A stretch of DNA of 64,000 nucleotides from JBLHKT01 sp043101615 (lineage in GTDB: Bacteria; Planctomycetota; Phycisphaerae; Phycisphaerales; UBA1924): assembly GCA_043101615.1 (NCBI GenBank), contig JBICID010000109.1, positions 54,086 through 118,085 on the forward strand. Reading direction: 5' to 3'. Below, one piece after another: positions 8,964 through 16,950 of this stretch. The position numbers and the translations under genes are program-made. The stretch's first letter is position 1, and each line of letters opens with the position of its first letter. The notes under the pieces were generated by a model. It made no database searches. It was not told where the DNA came from and worked only from the letters and a program-made list of their open reading frames with translations.

Positions 8964-10418
8964 TTAGCGGATGTTGGTCGGGGGTGCGCCGAAGACGTCG
9001 TTGCCGAAGTTCCGGTCCAGCAGGAAGCCGAAGCCGTACGAGGCCCGGAAGCCGTTGCGGATGACGGCCAGCGGGGTGGCCCAGAAGTTGGTGCCGATGT
9101 TGATGTGGTCGTCGGGCTTGAGGTAGATATCGGGCTGCGTGCCCTCCGCGATGGCCCGGAGGTTCAGCATGACCGTGGCCTGCTCGTTGGTGCCCACGAT
9201 TCGGGTCAGGTCCACCCGCTCGGGGATGGCGATCGTGTTCAGGCCGCCCGAGGCGGTGATGGCGCGGGTCAGCGTCAGCTTGCCCGAGGTCGGAAGGTTG
9301 AACGAGCCCGGGCGGGCGACCTGCCCGCCGATGTACACCACGCCGGACTGGGCCAGCGGCACGCGGATCACGTCCCCGGGGCGGACGATGATGTTGTACC
9401 GGGCGTCGCCCTGCAGCAGCGGCTTGACCGGGACCTCGATCACGCGCTGCGTCACCAGCCCCGTGGCGTCCGCCAGCGGGTCGGGCGTCTGCCCGGGGGG
9501 CGTCACGCGGACCGGACCGACCGACTGCACACGGATCCAGCGACCGTCGCGGAAGACCCAGCGGGTGGGCGAGGACGGCGAAGCCGCGGCGGGCTGGCGG
9601 TTCTCGGGGCGCTCGCGCTCCCCGGTGATCAGGTCCACGACGGGGTCGGGCTGGTCGGGCTGGGCCTCGAAGGCCCCGGGGGAGGGCTGCGAGAGGTCGT
9701 CGATCACGTCGAGCAGGTCCTCGTCCGGCTCCTGCTGCTGCCCGGGGGCGGCCCCGTTGTTGGCCGGCACGTCGCCCGCCGCCTCGGGCGTCAGGGCGAC
9801 CTGGCGGATGACGTAGACCTTGTCCGCCGCCCCGCCGGAGGACCAGCCTCCGGAGATCAGGGCCTCCAGCAGCTTGTAGTCGGCGCTGGGGATCAGGTAC
9901 GGGCCCGGCTCGGGGACCCCGCCCATGATGTGGAAGGTCTGCTGGCGACGCGTCTCGGTCACCGCGGAAACGAGCGGGTCGTCGATGAAGGCCGCGGCCT
10001 TTTCCTTGACGCGCTGCACGACCTCGTCCTCGGTGAGCCCGGCGACGCGGAAGCGTCCGAGCTGCGGGACCTCGATGAAGCCGTTGGAGTCGACCTGTCG
10101 GGGGTACTGCTCGGGCACGCCGACCTGGATCAGGTCGTAGACAGTGAGCGTGATGATGTCGCCGGGGCCGATGATGTAGGGGTCGGACTCGGGGATCAGG
10201 TCCGAGGGCTGGATGCTCGAGGGCTCGACCACGACGTACTCGGGGTCCTCGATCACCGCGATGCTCGTCAGGATCGGGACGCGCGTGGGGGTCCGCTCCC
10301 AGCGACCGACGACGGAGGGGTCGATGAAGGAATCGGCGTTGCAGCCGGTGAGACCGGCGGCGCCGACGAGGGCGGCGCCCAGGGCGAGGATCGGGGCGTT
10401 GCGGAGAGAGGGATTCAT
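8964..10418 (-). CDS. Wza-like polysaccharide export lipoprotein (SLBB domains)
   Basis: A 484-residue outer-membrane polysaccharide export protein. The N-terminus is a lipoprotein signal ending in the lipobox LTGC (AGLTGCNADS). An export domain begins at YIIGPGDIITLTVYD and continues with VDSNGFIEVPQLGRFRVAG. At least two SLBB-type segments follow (FHIMGGVPEPGPYLIP, VVYIGGQVARPGSFNLP), separated by a proline/glutamine-rich linker of about 90 residues that is longer than in classical Wza. Start ATG at 10418 was chosen because it places the signal peptide at residue 1; the open frame extends further upstream without signal-like sequence. Same direction as the exosortase gene, 259 bases away. 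It should form the outer-membrane exit for the polymer handled by the Wzc-like protein. Confidence 0.9.
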   Translation of the reverse strand: MNPSLRNAPILALGAALVGAAGLTGCNADSFIDPSVVGRWERTPTRVPILTSIAVIEDPEYVVVEPSSIQPSDLIPESDPYIIGPGDIITLTVYDLIQVGVPEQYPRQVDSNGFIEVPQLGRFRVAGLTEDEVVQRVKEKAAAFIDDPLVSAVTETRRQQTFHIMGGVPEPGPYLIPSADYKLLEALISGGWSSGGAADKVYVIRQVALTPEAAGDVPANNGAAPGQQQEPDEDLLDVIDDLSQPSPGAFEAQPDQPDPVVDLITGERERPENRQPAAASPSSPTRWVFRDGRWIRVQSVGPVRVTPPGQTPDPLADATGLVTQRVIEVPVKPLLQGDARYNIIVRPGDVIRVPLAQSGVVYIGGQVARPGSFNLPTSGKLTLTRAITASGGLNTIAIPERVDLTRIVGTNEQATVMLNLRAIAEGTQPDIYLKPDDHINIGTNFWATPLAVIRNGFRASYGFGFLLDRNFGNDVFGAPPTNIR

Positions 10419-10581
10419 GCGGGTGGGCTCCGGCTCTGGTCTCGGGCGGCCGCGTCGGGCCGGTGTGTGGACAGTAACGTATCCAATCGGCGAGTGTTCG
10501 TCCGGGTGATGAGGGTTTTCGGTCGTTCTCCGGGTTGGATTGAGGGTGCGCGACCGGGCGACCGACTCCCTAGACTGACCC
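10419..10581. promoter_or_regulatory. Intergenic region between the divergent wza-like and lipA genes
   Basis: These 163 bases separate two genes read away from each other, so promoters for both must lie here or inside the genes. No convincing -35/-10 pair or operator was recognised by eye. Confidence 0.4.
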
Positions 10582-11772
10582 ATGCGTGACGCCGGCGACA
10601 ACAGGGCAGCGGAGCACGGGATCGGGGCCGGGCCCTCCGAGCGGGCGGTCAGCCTCACCCGGGCCCGCCACCCGCGTCCCCTGGGGGGCGATCCGGCCCG
10701 GAACCTGCGACCGACGGTGAGCCTGTCGGGCCTCATCCTGGGCAACGACGAACGCTCCCAGCAGCTCCTGCCCAAGAAAAAGCCCGACTGGCTGCGGGCC
10801 CGGGTGCCCTCCGGGGAGGGCTTCCGGTCCACCAAGGCCAACATCGACGCCCACGGGCTCCACACCGTCTGCCAGGAGGCCAGCTGCCCGAACATGGGCG
10901 AGTGCTGGGCACGCGGCGTCGCGACCATCATGATCCTGGGCGACACCTGCACCCGCAACTGCGGCTTCTGCAACGTCAAGACCGGACGCCCCCCGGTGAC
11001 CGACTACGACGAGCCGCGGCGCGTGGCCGAGTCCCTGCGCGGGGCCGACCTCAAGCACATCGTGATCACCAGCGTCGATCGCGACGACCTGCCCGACGGC
11101 GGGGCCTCGATCTGGGCCGAGACGATCGTCCGTGTGCGCGACGCCTGCCCGGACCTGTCGATCGAGGTGCTGATCGGGGACTTCAAGGGGGACGAGGCGG
11201 CGCTGCAGATGGTGATCGACGCCGAGCCGACCATCATCGCGCACAACCTGGAGACGGTGCGTCGCTGCCACCCGGCCGTGCGTCCCGCGGCCCGGTACGA
11301 GCGGACCATGGAACTGCTGCGCCGCGTGAAGGCCCAGGGCGGCATCGCCAAGACCGGCATTATGGTCGGCATCGGCGAACGCGAGCACGAGGTGTACGAG
11401 CTGTTCGAGGACCTGGTCCGCCTGACGGGTGATCACGCCGGACCCCGTCCCCCCCAGGGGTGGACGAGCAACGGGGACCTGAACGCTCCCGAGGGTCGCA
11501 CACATGGGGGGGGGGACCCGTGCGACATCATCACGATCGGGCAGTACCTGCAGCCGACGCGCAACCACCTGCCGATCGACCGGTGGGTGCACCCCGACGA
11601 GTTCGCGCGGTACGAGAGGGTCGGGCTGGAAGCCGGGATCAAGGTGGTGATGAGCGGGCCGCTGGTGCGGTCGAGCTACCTGGCCGACGCCCAGGCCGAG
11701 GCGGTGCGGGGCGAGGGCGACGCGGCCCGGAAGGTGGGGGCGGTCGAGGCGATTCTCAGCCGTCGGGCTTGA
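10582..11772 (+). CDS. lipA: Lipoyl synthase with an internal 33-residue insertion
   Basis: Radical-SAM enzyme that inserts two sulfurs into protein-bound octanoyl groups to make lipoyl cofactor. Both iron-sulfur clusters are visible: auxiliary-cluster cysteines 97, 102 and 108 (CQEASCPNMGEC) and the radical-SAM motif CTRNCGFC at 123-130. The C-terminal GPLVRSSY is also present. At 396 residues it is longer than usual (about 300). Part of the excess is an N-terminal extension. Another part is an insertion at about 281-313, between the helix ending FEDLVR and the strand CDIITIGQYLQP. The insertion is Gly/Pro-rich, hydrophilic and bounded by inverted repeats (separate entry). No lipB is visible nearby. 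Followed after 24 bases by a methyltransferase-like gene. Confidence 0.95.
   Translation: MRDAGDNRAAEHGIGAGPSERAVSLTRARHPRPLGGDPARNLRPTVSLSGLILGNDERSQQLLPKKKPDWLRARVPSGEGFRSTKANIDAHGLHTVCQEASCPNMGECWARGVATIMILGDTCTRNCGFCNVKTGRPPVTDYDEPRRVAESLRGADLKHIVITSVDRDDLPDGGASIWAETIVRVRDACPDLSIEVLIGDFKGDEAALQMVIDAEPTIIAHNLETVRRCHPAVRPAARYERTMELLRRVKAQGGIAKTGIMVGIGEREHEVYELFEDLVRLTGDHAGPRPPQGWTSNGDLNAPEGRTHGGGDPCDIITIGQYLQPTRNHLPIDRWVHPDEFARYERVGLEAGIKVVMSGPLVRSSYLADAQAEAVRGEGDAARKVGAVEAILSRRA
11443..11520. repeat. Imperfect palindromic insertion inside lipA
   Basis: The left end reads GTCCCCCCCAGGGGTG (from 11447). The right end reads CACATGGGGGGGGGGACCC (to 11519), whose complement begins GGGTCCCCCCCCCCATGTG. 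The two ends are thus an imperfect inverted pair around an inner segment of about 40 bases. The element coincides with the stretch of LipA absent from the family and keeps the reading frame, so it looks like a small mobile or repetitive palindromic element fixed in a gene. No second copy was found by eye in this window. Confidence 0.55.
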
Positions 11773-11796
11773 ACCGAGTCACGGGTACACTCGGTC

Positions 11797-12657
11797 ATGC
11801 CAGGTGTAGACCGCTCAAGCGTCACGATCACGATCGACTACCCGCCTACACCTTGCCGGCGTTGGGGTCTGGGCGAGCGACGCACAGGGGACCTCCCCGG
11901 CAACGCGCCGATCGAGCGTCTGCTGAGCGCCAACGAAGCCAACATCGGATCGTTCCTGAGCCTCGCGAGTCAGACGTGCGGGCGGGTCTTGGGCGATGTC
12001 GGGCTCGAGGCGGGCGAGCACGATCCCGCCCCTCGCTGGGCCCAGACGTGGCTCCCGGCCTCGGACGCCGCGGCGTTGGTCGGCGCGATCGGGATGTGCG
12101 GGGACTCGGGCGGGGCGAGGACGTACCTGGAGATCGGATCGGGCCACTCCACGCGGTTCGCGCGTCACGCGATCGAGCGGCTAGGGCTGGGCACGCGGAT
12201 CGTGTCGATCGATACCGAGCCGCGTGCGGAGGTGGACGCGCTGTGCGACGAGGTGGTGCGTCGCCCGCTCGAGGAGGCGGCCCCGACGGTGTTCGAGGGG
12301 CTGTCGCCCGGAGACGTGGTCTTCTTCGACGGCAGCCACCGGTGCCTGCCCAACTCCGACGTCACGGTCTTCTTCCTGGAGGTGCTGCCCGCCCTCCCCG
12401 CGGGCGTGGTGGTGGGGGTGCACGACGTGTTCTGGCCCGCCGACTACCCGCCCGGCTTTGCGGATCGGTGGTACTCCGAGCAGTACGTGCTCGGGGCGTA
12501 CCTGCTGGGGCTGGGCGATCGGGCCCGCATCCACGCGGCCACCATCACGTGGTCCGAGGCCGACCGGGCCCGCGTGCTCGCCTCCGTCCCGGATGAGACG
12601 CGGGCCGCGATCCCCAACCCGCGCGGCGCCTCGCTCTGGTTCTCCCGCACGGAATAG
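11797..12657 (+). CDS. SAM-dependent methyltransferase-like protein
   Basis: A 286-residue class I methyltransferase-fold protein. The SAM-binding glycine-rich loop is probably TYLEIGSGHSTRFARHAI at about residues 109-126. It is followed by the second-strand acidic motif RIVSIDTEPR and a later GDVVFFDGSHRCLP strand. This order resembles the Methyltransf_24 group, in which D-G-S-H follows strand 4. No substrate-specific motif was recognised; family relatives act on sugars or small molecules. It begins 24 bases after lipA and ends 28 bases before the HD-GYP gene, so the three may be co-transcribed although no functional link is evident. The N-terminal ~90 residues match nothing I recognise. Confidence 0.7.
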   Translation: MPGVDRSSVTITIDYPPTPCRRWGLGERRTGDLPGNAPIERLLSANEANIGSFLSLASQTCGRVLGDVGLEAGEHDPAPRWAQTWLPASDAAALVGAIGMCGDSGGARTYLEIGSGHSTRFARHAIERLGLGTRIVSIDTEPRAEVDALCDEVVRRPLEEAAPTVFEGLSPGDVVFFDGSHRCLPNSDVTVFFLEVLPALPAGVVVGVHDVFWPADYPPGFADRWYSEQYVLGAYLLGLGDRARIHAATITWSEADRARVLASVPDETRAAIPNPRGASLWFSRTE

Positions 12658-12685
12658 ACGGGGCTGCCGATCAATACACTTGAGT

Positions 12686-13375
12686 ATGGACTCGTCCCGC
12701 GTCCAGGCCCTGGTCGCCCAGATCGAAGACCGTGATCTGTCGACCGCCGCGCACACCTGGCGTGTGGTGTTGTACACCCGCGCTCTGGCCGAGCGTTTCC
12801 ACGTGGATGACGAGCTCATGCACCAGCTCACCCTCGGCGCCGCCCTGCACGATGTCGGCAAGCTCGACATCCCCATCGACATCCTCCAGAAGCCCGGCAG
12901 GCTCACCGAGGACGAGTACGAGACCATCAAGCTCCACACCGTCGCGGGCTTCGCCCGCCTGGTCCACATGGGCGTCGAGGAGGAGCCCATCCTCGACCTG
13001 GTCCGGTACCACCATGAGCGTTGGGACGGGCTCGGGTACCCCTTCGGGCTCAAGGGCGAGCTGATTCCACTGCCCGCACGGTACTTCGCCGTCATCGATT
13101 CCTTCGACGCGATGACGTCGCTCCGTCCGTACCGAACCGAGGTCGGGCTGGACGCCGGTGAGCGTGCGGCCGATGAGCTCGAACGAGGCTCCGGCTCTCT
13201 TTACTGGCCCCCCGCCGTGGAGGCATTCGTGGCTCTCTATCGCTCCAGTGCGCTCGACTGGATCATGCGCTACTACAACGACGAAGCTGCGCCCACGGCG
13301 TATCGGGCCAACGGTTTGCCAAACCTTTCCGAGGACAGGCGGCATCTACCCGACGCTCAGTCGCGTTCGGAGTAA
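12686..13375 (+). CDS. Single-domain HD-GYP protein, probable cyclic-di-GMP phosphodiesterase
   Basis: A 229-residue protein that is almost only an HD-GYP domain. Metal-binding and signature residues visible are His23, the HDVGK motif at 55-59, His84, the pair His109-His110 and the DGLGYP motif at 114-119. HD-GYP enzymes hydrolyse cyclic di-GMP, a messenger controlling exopolysaccharide and attachment. That would suit a genome region holding an exopolysaccharide locus, but no direct connection is shown. There is no receiver or sensor domain, so activity may depend on a partner. Start ATG at 12686 gives a compact domain; the same frame is open upstream but overlaps the previous gene. The last 19 bases overlap the convergent S41 peptidase gene. 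Confidence 0.88.
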   Translation: MDSSRVQALVAQIEDRDLSTAAHTWRVVLYTRALAERFHVDDELMHQLTLGAALHDVGKLDIPIDILQKPGRLTEDEYETIKLHTVAGFARLVHMGVEEEPILDLVRYHHERWDGLGYPFGLKGELIPLPARYFAVIDSFDAMTSLRPYRTEVGLDAGERAADELERGSGSLYWPPAVEAFVALYRSSALDWIMRYYNDEAAPTAYRANGLPNLSEDRRHLPDAQSRSE

Positions 13376-14685
13376 TCGCTCGGCCTGTCCATGTACACCC
13401 CGCGGATGCCCACGATGGCGCCGTCCGCGTCACCGCCGGCCCGCTCGAACTCCATCCGGAAGTCCAGCACACCCTCGATCATGAAGGCGTCCGAGCCGAT
13501 CGCGATGAGCGGGCGCCAGCTCGCGTTGGCGCTGGTCCGTCGGTATTCCAGGCGGCCGTCTTGATGCCTGATATGGCGGTCGCCGTACTCACCCGCGAAC
13601 TCTGCAAGCTGGGCGCTGCTGAGCTTCACCGGGTTCTTGGTGGCCAGCAGCACGTCCAACGCCCACGCAGCCGTGACCGCGTTGGGATTGGTCTCGATGA
13701 TCTCTTCGAGGGCCAGTTCGAGTGCGGCGTCCAGGGCTTCGTCGGCCGGGCAGGCCACGTCGGGCGAGACCCCGGTGCCCTCCCAGTTCGTCCTGGTGAT
13801 CGGGTTGATCGCGCGCCCCACCGGGATGCGCAGCACGATGCCGTCGCCCAGGTCGTACCCGTTCACCGGGTGCGCCCCGCCGCCGGTCGTCTCGCCCACG
13901 ACGGTCGCCCGCCCGCGGGTCTGCAGGTTGTAGGTGAACTCCTCGGCGCCGGAGAAGGTGTACCCCGACGTCAGCACGAAGACCGGCGTGTCCGGCATCG
14001 CCTCGCTGCGCAGGTCGGCGGTGGTCCAGAACTCCGTGGTCTGGTCCGCCGGGCGGAAGTAGAGCGAGTTGAGGTGGACCGTCTCGGTCGGGTCGAACAG
14101 GTACGAGCAGAGCAGGCGCACGGTCTCCGGGTCGCCCCCTCCGTTGCGTCGCAGGTCGAAGATCAGCGCGTCCGAGCCCTGCAGCAGGCGCATCGCGGCG
14201 TGCAGTGTCTCCTCGACGAGCCTCGCCTGCTGAAAGCTCCGCAGATCCAGATACCCGATGTTCCCGTCCAGGCGCTCGATCTTCTCGAACCCGAAGGTCC
14301 CGCTCGGTGGCTGCGGGATTATCTCGATCTGGCTGCTCGCCTGACGAGGAGGCTGCCACTGGGCCCCGAAGTGCCGGTCCTCGGTGTATTCCCGCAGGTC
14401 GCGAGAGAGCGCCTGGGCCAGCTGCCGGGCGTCCAGCCCGTTGTACTCGCCCCGCCCCAGGTTCATCGAGAGCATCGCCGCCGCCTGCCGGCCCGTGTCG
14501 GGGAAGACGTAGTTGTCCGCGATCAGCGTCGCCGCACGGCGCACCAGGTCCTTGGTCGAGATCTCGTCGGCCGAGCGCGGGCCGGCGGGCTCCGCCACCT
14601 CCGGCTGATGCACCCAAGCCCCGGCGATTGGCACGAGGCCTGCGGCGAAGGTCAGCAGCAACGCGGGAACGAGTGCGTATTTCAT
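13357..14685 (-). CDS. Secreted S41-family peptidase
   Basis: A 442-residue exported protein with a signal peptide (hydrophobic residues 4-23). The S41 C-terminal processing-protease fold is recognisable from IGYLDLRSF at about 144-152, DALIFDLRRNGGGD at 172-185 and the nucleophile segment TSGYTFSGAEEF, with Ser245 the likely catalytic serine. The helical N-terminal region resembles that of IRBP-like S41 proteins, and no PDZ domain is evident. After the protease domain comes a C-terminal domain of about 100 residues (ELRY-type beta segments) of unknown role. Substrate unknown; likely periplasmic or surface protein or peptide turnover. It converges with and overlaps the HD-GYP gene by 19 bases. 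Confidence 0.85.
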   Translation of the reverse strand: MKYALVPALLLTFAAGLVPIAGAWVHQPEVAEPAGPRSADEISTKDLVRRAATLIADNYVFPDTGRQAAAMLSMNLGRGEYNGLDARQLAQALSRDLREYTEDRHFGAQWQPPRQASSQIEIIPQPPSGTFGFEKIERLDGNIGYLDLRSFQQARLVEETLHAAMRLLQGSDALIFDLRRNGGGDPETVRLLCSYLFDPTETVHLNSLYFRPADQTTEFWTTADLRSEAMPDTPVFVLTSGYTFSGAEEFTYNLQTRGRATVVGETTGGGAHPVNGYDLGDGIVLRIPVGRAINPITRTNWEGTGVSPDVACPADEALDAALELALEEIIETNPNAVTAAWALDVLLATKNPVKLSSAQLAEFAGEYGDRHIRHQDGRLEYRRTSANASWRPLIAIGSDAFMIEGVLDFRMEFERAGGDADGAIVGIRGVYMDRPSDYSERD

Positions 14686-14833
14686 GGCGTCTCCAGAATC
14701 GGGGTGAGCTCCGAGAGACGCGTCGCCTCAGCGGGCCGTCCGCACTGGATACCACCCGAGAATCCCGAGGTTCCGGTTTCGGTTAAAAAATTAGCATCGC
14801 TCTCGAACGCCGAAGAATCGTCGGCGCACCCGG

Positions 14834-15259
14834 TCAGAAACCGCAATGCGCCCGGATGGCTTTGTCCATCGCGGGCGGGACCGGCAGCACCGACAGGCGT
14901 GCCTGCCGGATCAGCTCGAAGCCCTCGAACCGCGGGTCGGCCTTCATCTCGGCGAGCGTGATCGGCCGCTTGGCCGCCTTGGCGGGCGTGATATCGAACA
15001 GCACGAACTTGGGCTCGCCCGAGGCCAGCGTCGCGGGCTTCTCGGGGTCCGGGTAGGCGCCCTTCACGACCTTGCAGAGCCCCACGACCGCTCGCTCCTT
15101 GCCGGTGTGGTAGAAGAGGCACTCGTCGCCCTGTTTGATCTCGCGCATGAACATCTGGGCCGCGGGATTGGTCACGCCGTCCCAGTGCGTCCGCTTGTCG
15201 CGGACGAGGTCGTCGTAGTGGTACGCGTCGGGCTCGGTCTTGATCAGGTACGTGGTCAT
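14834..15259 (-). CDS. EVE-domain protein
   Basis: A 141-residue protein made of a single EVE domain, a PUA-like fold that binds modified nucleobases in DNA or RNA. The family start TYLIKTEPDAYHYDDL is followed by HWDGVTNPAAQMFM and GDECLFYHTGKERAVVGL, matching the KTEP, W-x-G-V-x-N and Y-H motifs. Start ATG at 15259 gives the usual family length; the frame is open far upstream but without family similarity. It lies 20 bases after the aldose-epimerase gene, same direction. EVE proteins sit either with housekeeping genes or next to modification-dependent restriction enzymes; no restriction genes are visible here. Confidence 0.9.
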   Translation of the reverse strand: MTTYLIKTEPDAYHYDDLVRDKRTHWDGVTNPAAQMFMREIKQGDECLFYHTGKERAVVGLCKVVKGAYPDPEKPATLASGEPKFVLFDITPAKAAKRPITLAEMKADPRFEGFELIRQARLSVLPVPPAMDKAIRAHCGF

Positions 15260-15279
15260 GGCGTTCGGCTGCTCTGAGA

Positions 15280-16194
15280 TCAGTGGCGCGTGACGGCGAT
15301 GGTCAGCGAGGTCTCCAGCGTCTGCCCGGGCGCGAGCACGCGTGTGCCCGAGGGGATGCCGCGTGCGTGCAGGTTGAACCCGTCGTTGGCGATGGTGACG
15401 GGCTCGACGCAGAACCAGGGCAGCGCCCCGGCCTCGGTGGTGGGGGTGAAGACCACGAGGTGGTCCAGCTCGCGCGAGGCCTTCAGCGTCAGCTCGACGC
15501 CCGAGCGTGGGTACCGGACCGTGGCCCGGGACTCGAACCCGCTGAAGCAGTCGTCCAGGTCGGGCAGCAGGGGCGCGGGCGAGCCGAGGCGTGTGCAGGT
15601 GTAGTTGGAGGACGCGGGGCCCGTGGGGACGCCGTCCCGAAGGGGGAAGCGTGCCCCGACCGGGGCGCTGAGTTCCACGCCGTCCTCGGTGGACCAGAGC
15701 TGGCGCATGAAGAAGGGGTGGAAGCCGAGCCCGGCGGGGATCGGTGCGTCGTGTGTGTTGGTCAGGGACAAGTCGAGCCGGACCGACTCGGGCGTCACGA
15801 GCGCCCGGAAGACGCAGGCGAACGGGAACGGGAAGTTCAGGTCGGGGTGGGCGGTGCTGTCGAGCGTGCACCGACAGCTCACCGGGGTGCGGTCGCGCAC
15901 GCTCCAGGCGCGCGAGCAGACGTCGCCGTGGATGGCGTGCCCCCCTTGGAAGTTGGGACGGAGCTCGTGGGTGTCGCCCTCGAAGCTGAACCTGGCCCGG
16001 TCGATGCGGTTGGACCACGGCGCGAGCAGGTAGCAGGCGCTCTGGAAGTGCGAGTCCATCTGCGCCGGGGTGGGTCGCAGGATCGGGTAGTCGGCGTCGA
16101 GCGGGCCCCTGATCCAGAGACCGGTCAGGCAGCACCCGTGCGCAGGGTCGAGCTCGAGCCGGAGGGGGTCGGATTCGAGGGAGACGCGGGGCAC
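15280..16194 (-). CDS. Aldose 1-epimerase family protein
   Basis: A 304-residue galactose mutarotase-like protein that should interconvert alpha and beta anomers of a sugar. Family elements are the early APWSNRI arginine segment (about 58-64), GGHAIHGDV at about 84-92 with candidate His, the second histidine in GLGFHPFF at about 155-162, and a candidate catalytic glutamate in WFCVEPVTIANDGFNL near 267. Length is normal for the family. It is read leftwards ahead of the EVE gene. Substrate sugar cannot be told from sequence; YeaD-like or GalM-like relatives are equally possible. Confidence 0.85.
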   Translation of the reverse strand: MPRVSLESDPLRLELDPAHGCCLTGLWIRGPLDADYPILRPTPAQMDSHFQSACYLLAPWSNRIDRARFSFEGDTHELRPNFQGGHAIHGDVCSRAWSVRDRTPVSCRCTLDSTAHPDLNFPFPFACVFRALVTPESVRLDLSLTNTHDAPIPAGLGFHPFFMRQLWSTEDGVELSAPVGARFPLRDGVPTGPASSNYTCTRLGSPAPLLPDLDDCFSGFESRATVRYPRSGVELTLKASRELDHLVVFTPTTEAGALPWFCVEPVTIANDGFNLHARGIPSGTRVLAPGQTLETSLTIAVTRH

Positions 16195-16325
16195 GGGTGG
16201 GAGGGTAGCGTGGCGCTCGCCCGGAGGGCTCGGGGTGGGTGCCGTCGTCGCGCGTGATCACTCCCCCCGGGTGGGTGAGGCTGCGGGGCGATGGTTGTTG
16301 GGGGTGACCGTCGGGAGGGGGGGGC

Positions 16326-16667
16326 TCAGCCCTCGGAGGGCGTCTCGCTCAGGGCGGAGGGACGCTCATCCGTGCCGGTCTCGACCAGGAACGAGGCCCT
16401 GGATCCCGGGGTTTGGCAGCAGGGCTCGGTCTGGGGGGCGGGCTCGCAGGGCTCGGGGCATGCCTCGGCCTGGGTCGTCGAGCCGGACCGGGTCGCGTTG
16501 GCCTGGTGCGCGGCCGATGAGATCGTCGTCGGGGCGTGCAGCCCGGGCTGATCGGAGGCGTGCAGGACGCTCCCGCTGCTGACGTAGTTGAAGCCGGCGA
16601 TGGCCCCCAGGGCGGTGGACGAGAGGCATGCAAGCGTTTTCAGGGCCACGAGGCGGGAAAGCGGCAT
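16326..16667 (-). CDS. Small secreted cysteine-containing protein of unknown function
   Basis: Not recognised. The 113-residue product has a hydrophobic N-terminus consistent with a signal peptide (about residues 5-25), then a hydrophilic, threonine/serine/proline-rich mature part. A cluster of cysteines, CPEPCEPAPQTEPCCQ, lies near residues 70-85. A GGAGG ribosome-binding site lies a few bases upstream of the ATG at 16667, which is the main support for this frame over two overlapping alternatives on the same strand. It stands alone between the epimerase gene and the divergent coiled-coil gene. Confidence 0.5.
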   Translation of the reverse strand: MPLSRLVALKTLACLSSTALGAIAGFNYVSSGSVLHASDQPGLHAPTTISSAAHQANATRSGSTTQAEACPEPCEPAPQTEPCCQTPGSRASFLVETGTDERPSALSETPSEG

Positions 16668-16950
16668 GTGAGACCTCCGAGGTGGCTGACGGCGGTTGAG
16701 ACAGGCGGCCGTCGTCCCGAGAGACGGGTGCTGCCTGTTCGCAGCCTACCGGGATTGAGTTCCGGGAACATCAACAGAGTGTGAAAAACTCCGGCTCTGC
16801 GGGCTGGGAAGGCTGGGTTGAGGGCACAAATATGATCGGACGTTGATCGGGAGTGGCGCATCGGCTTGCGCTTCACCCGGCGCTGCGGGTCTCCGATAGG
16901 CGACGGTGGCAGGGACCGCGTGCCCGCCGAACCACGGATCGGAGCCCGAG

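Noticed and set aside
10419..10979. N-terminal extension of the Wza-like protein by about 187 codons
   Set aside because: The extension would overlap lipA on the other strand, and the ATG at 10418 gives a perfect lipoprotein signal.
14834..15259. EVE protein as part of a restriction or defence island
   Set aside because: Neighbours are an S41 peptidase and an aldose epimerase; there are no nuclease, helicase or methylase genes nearby.
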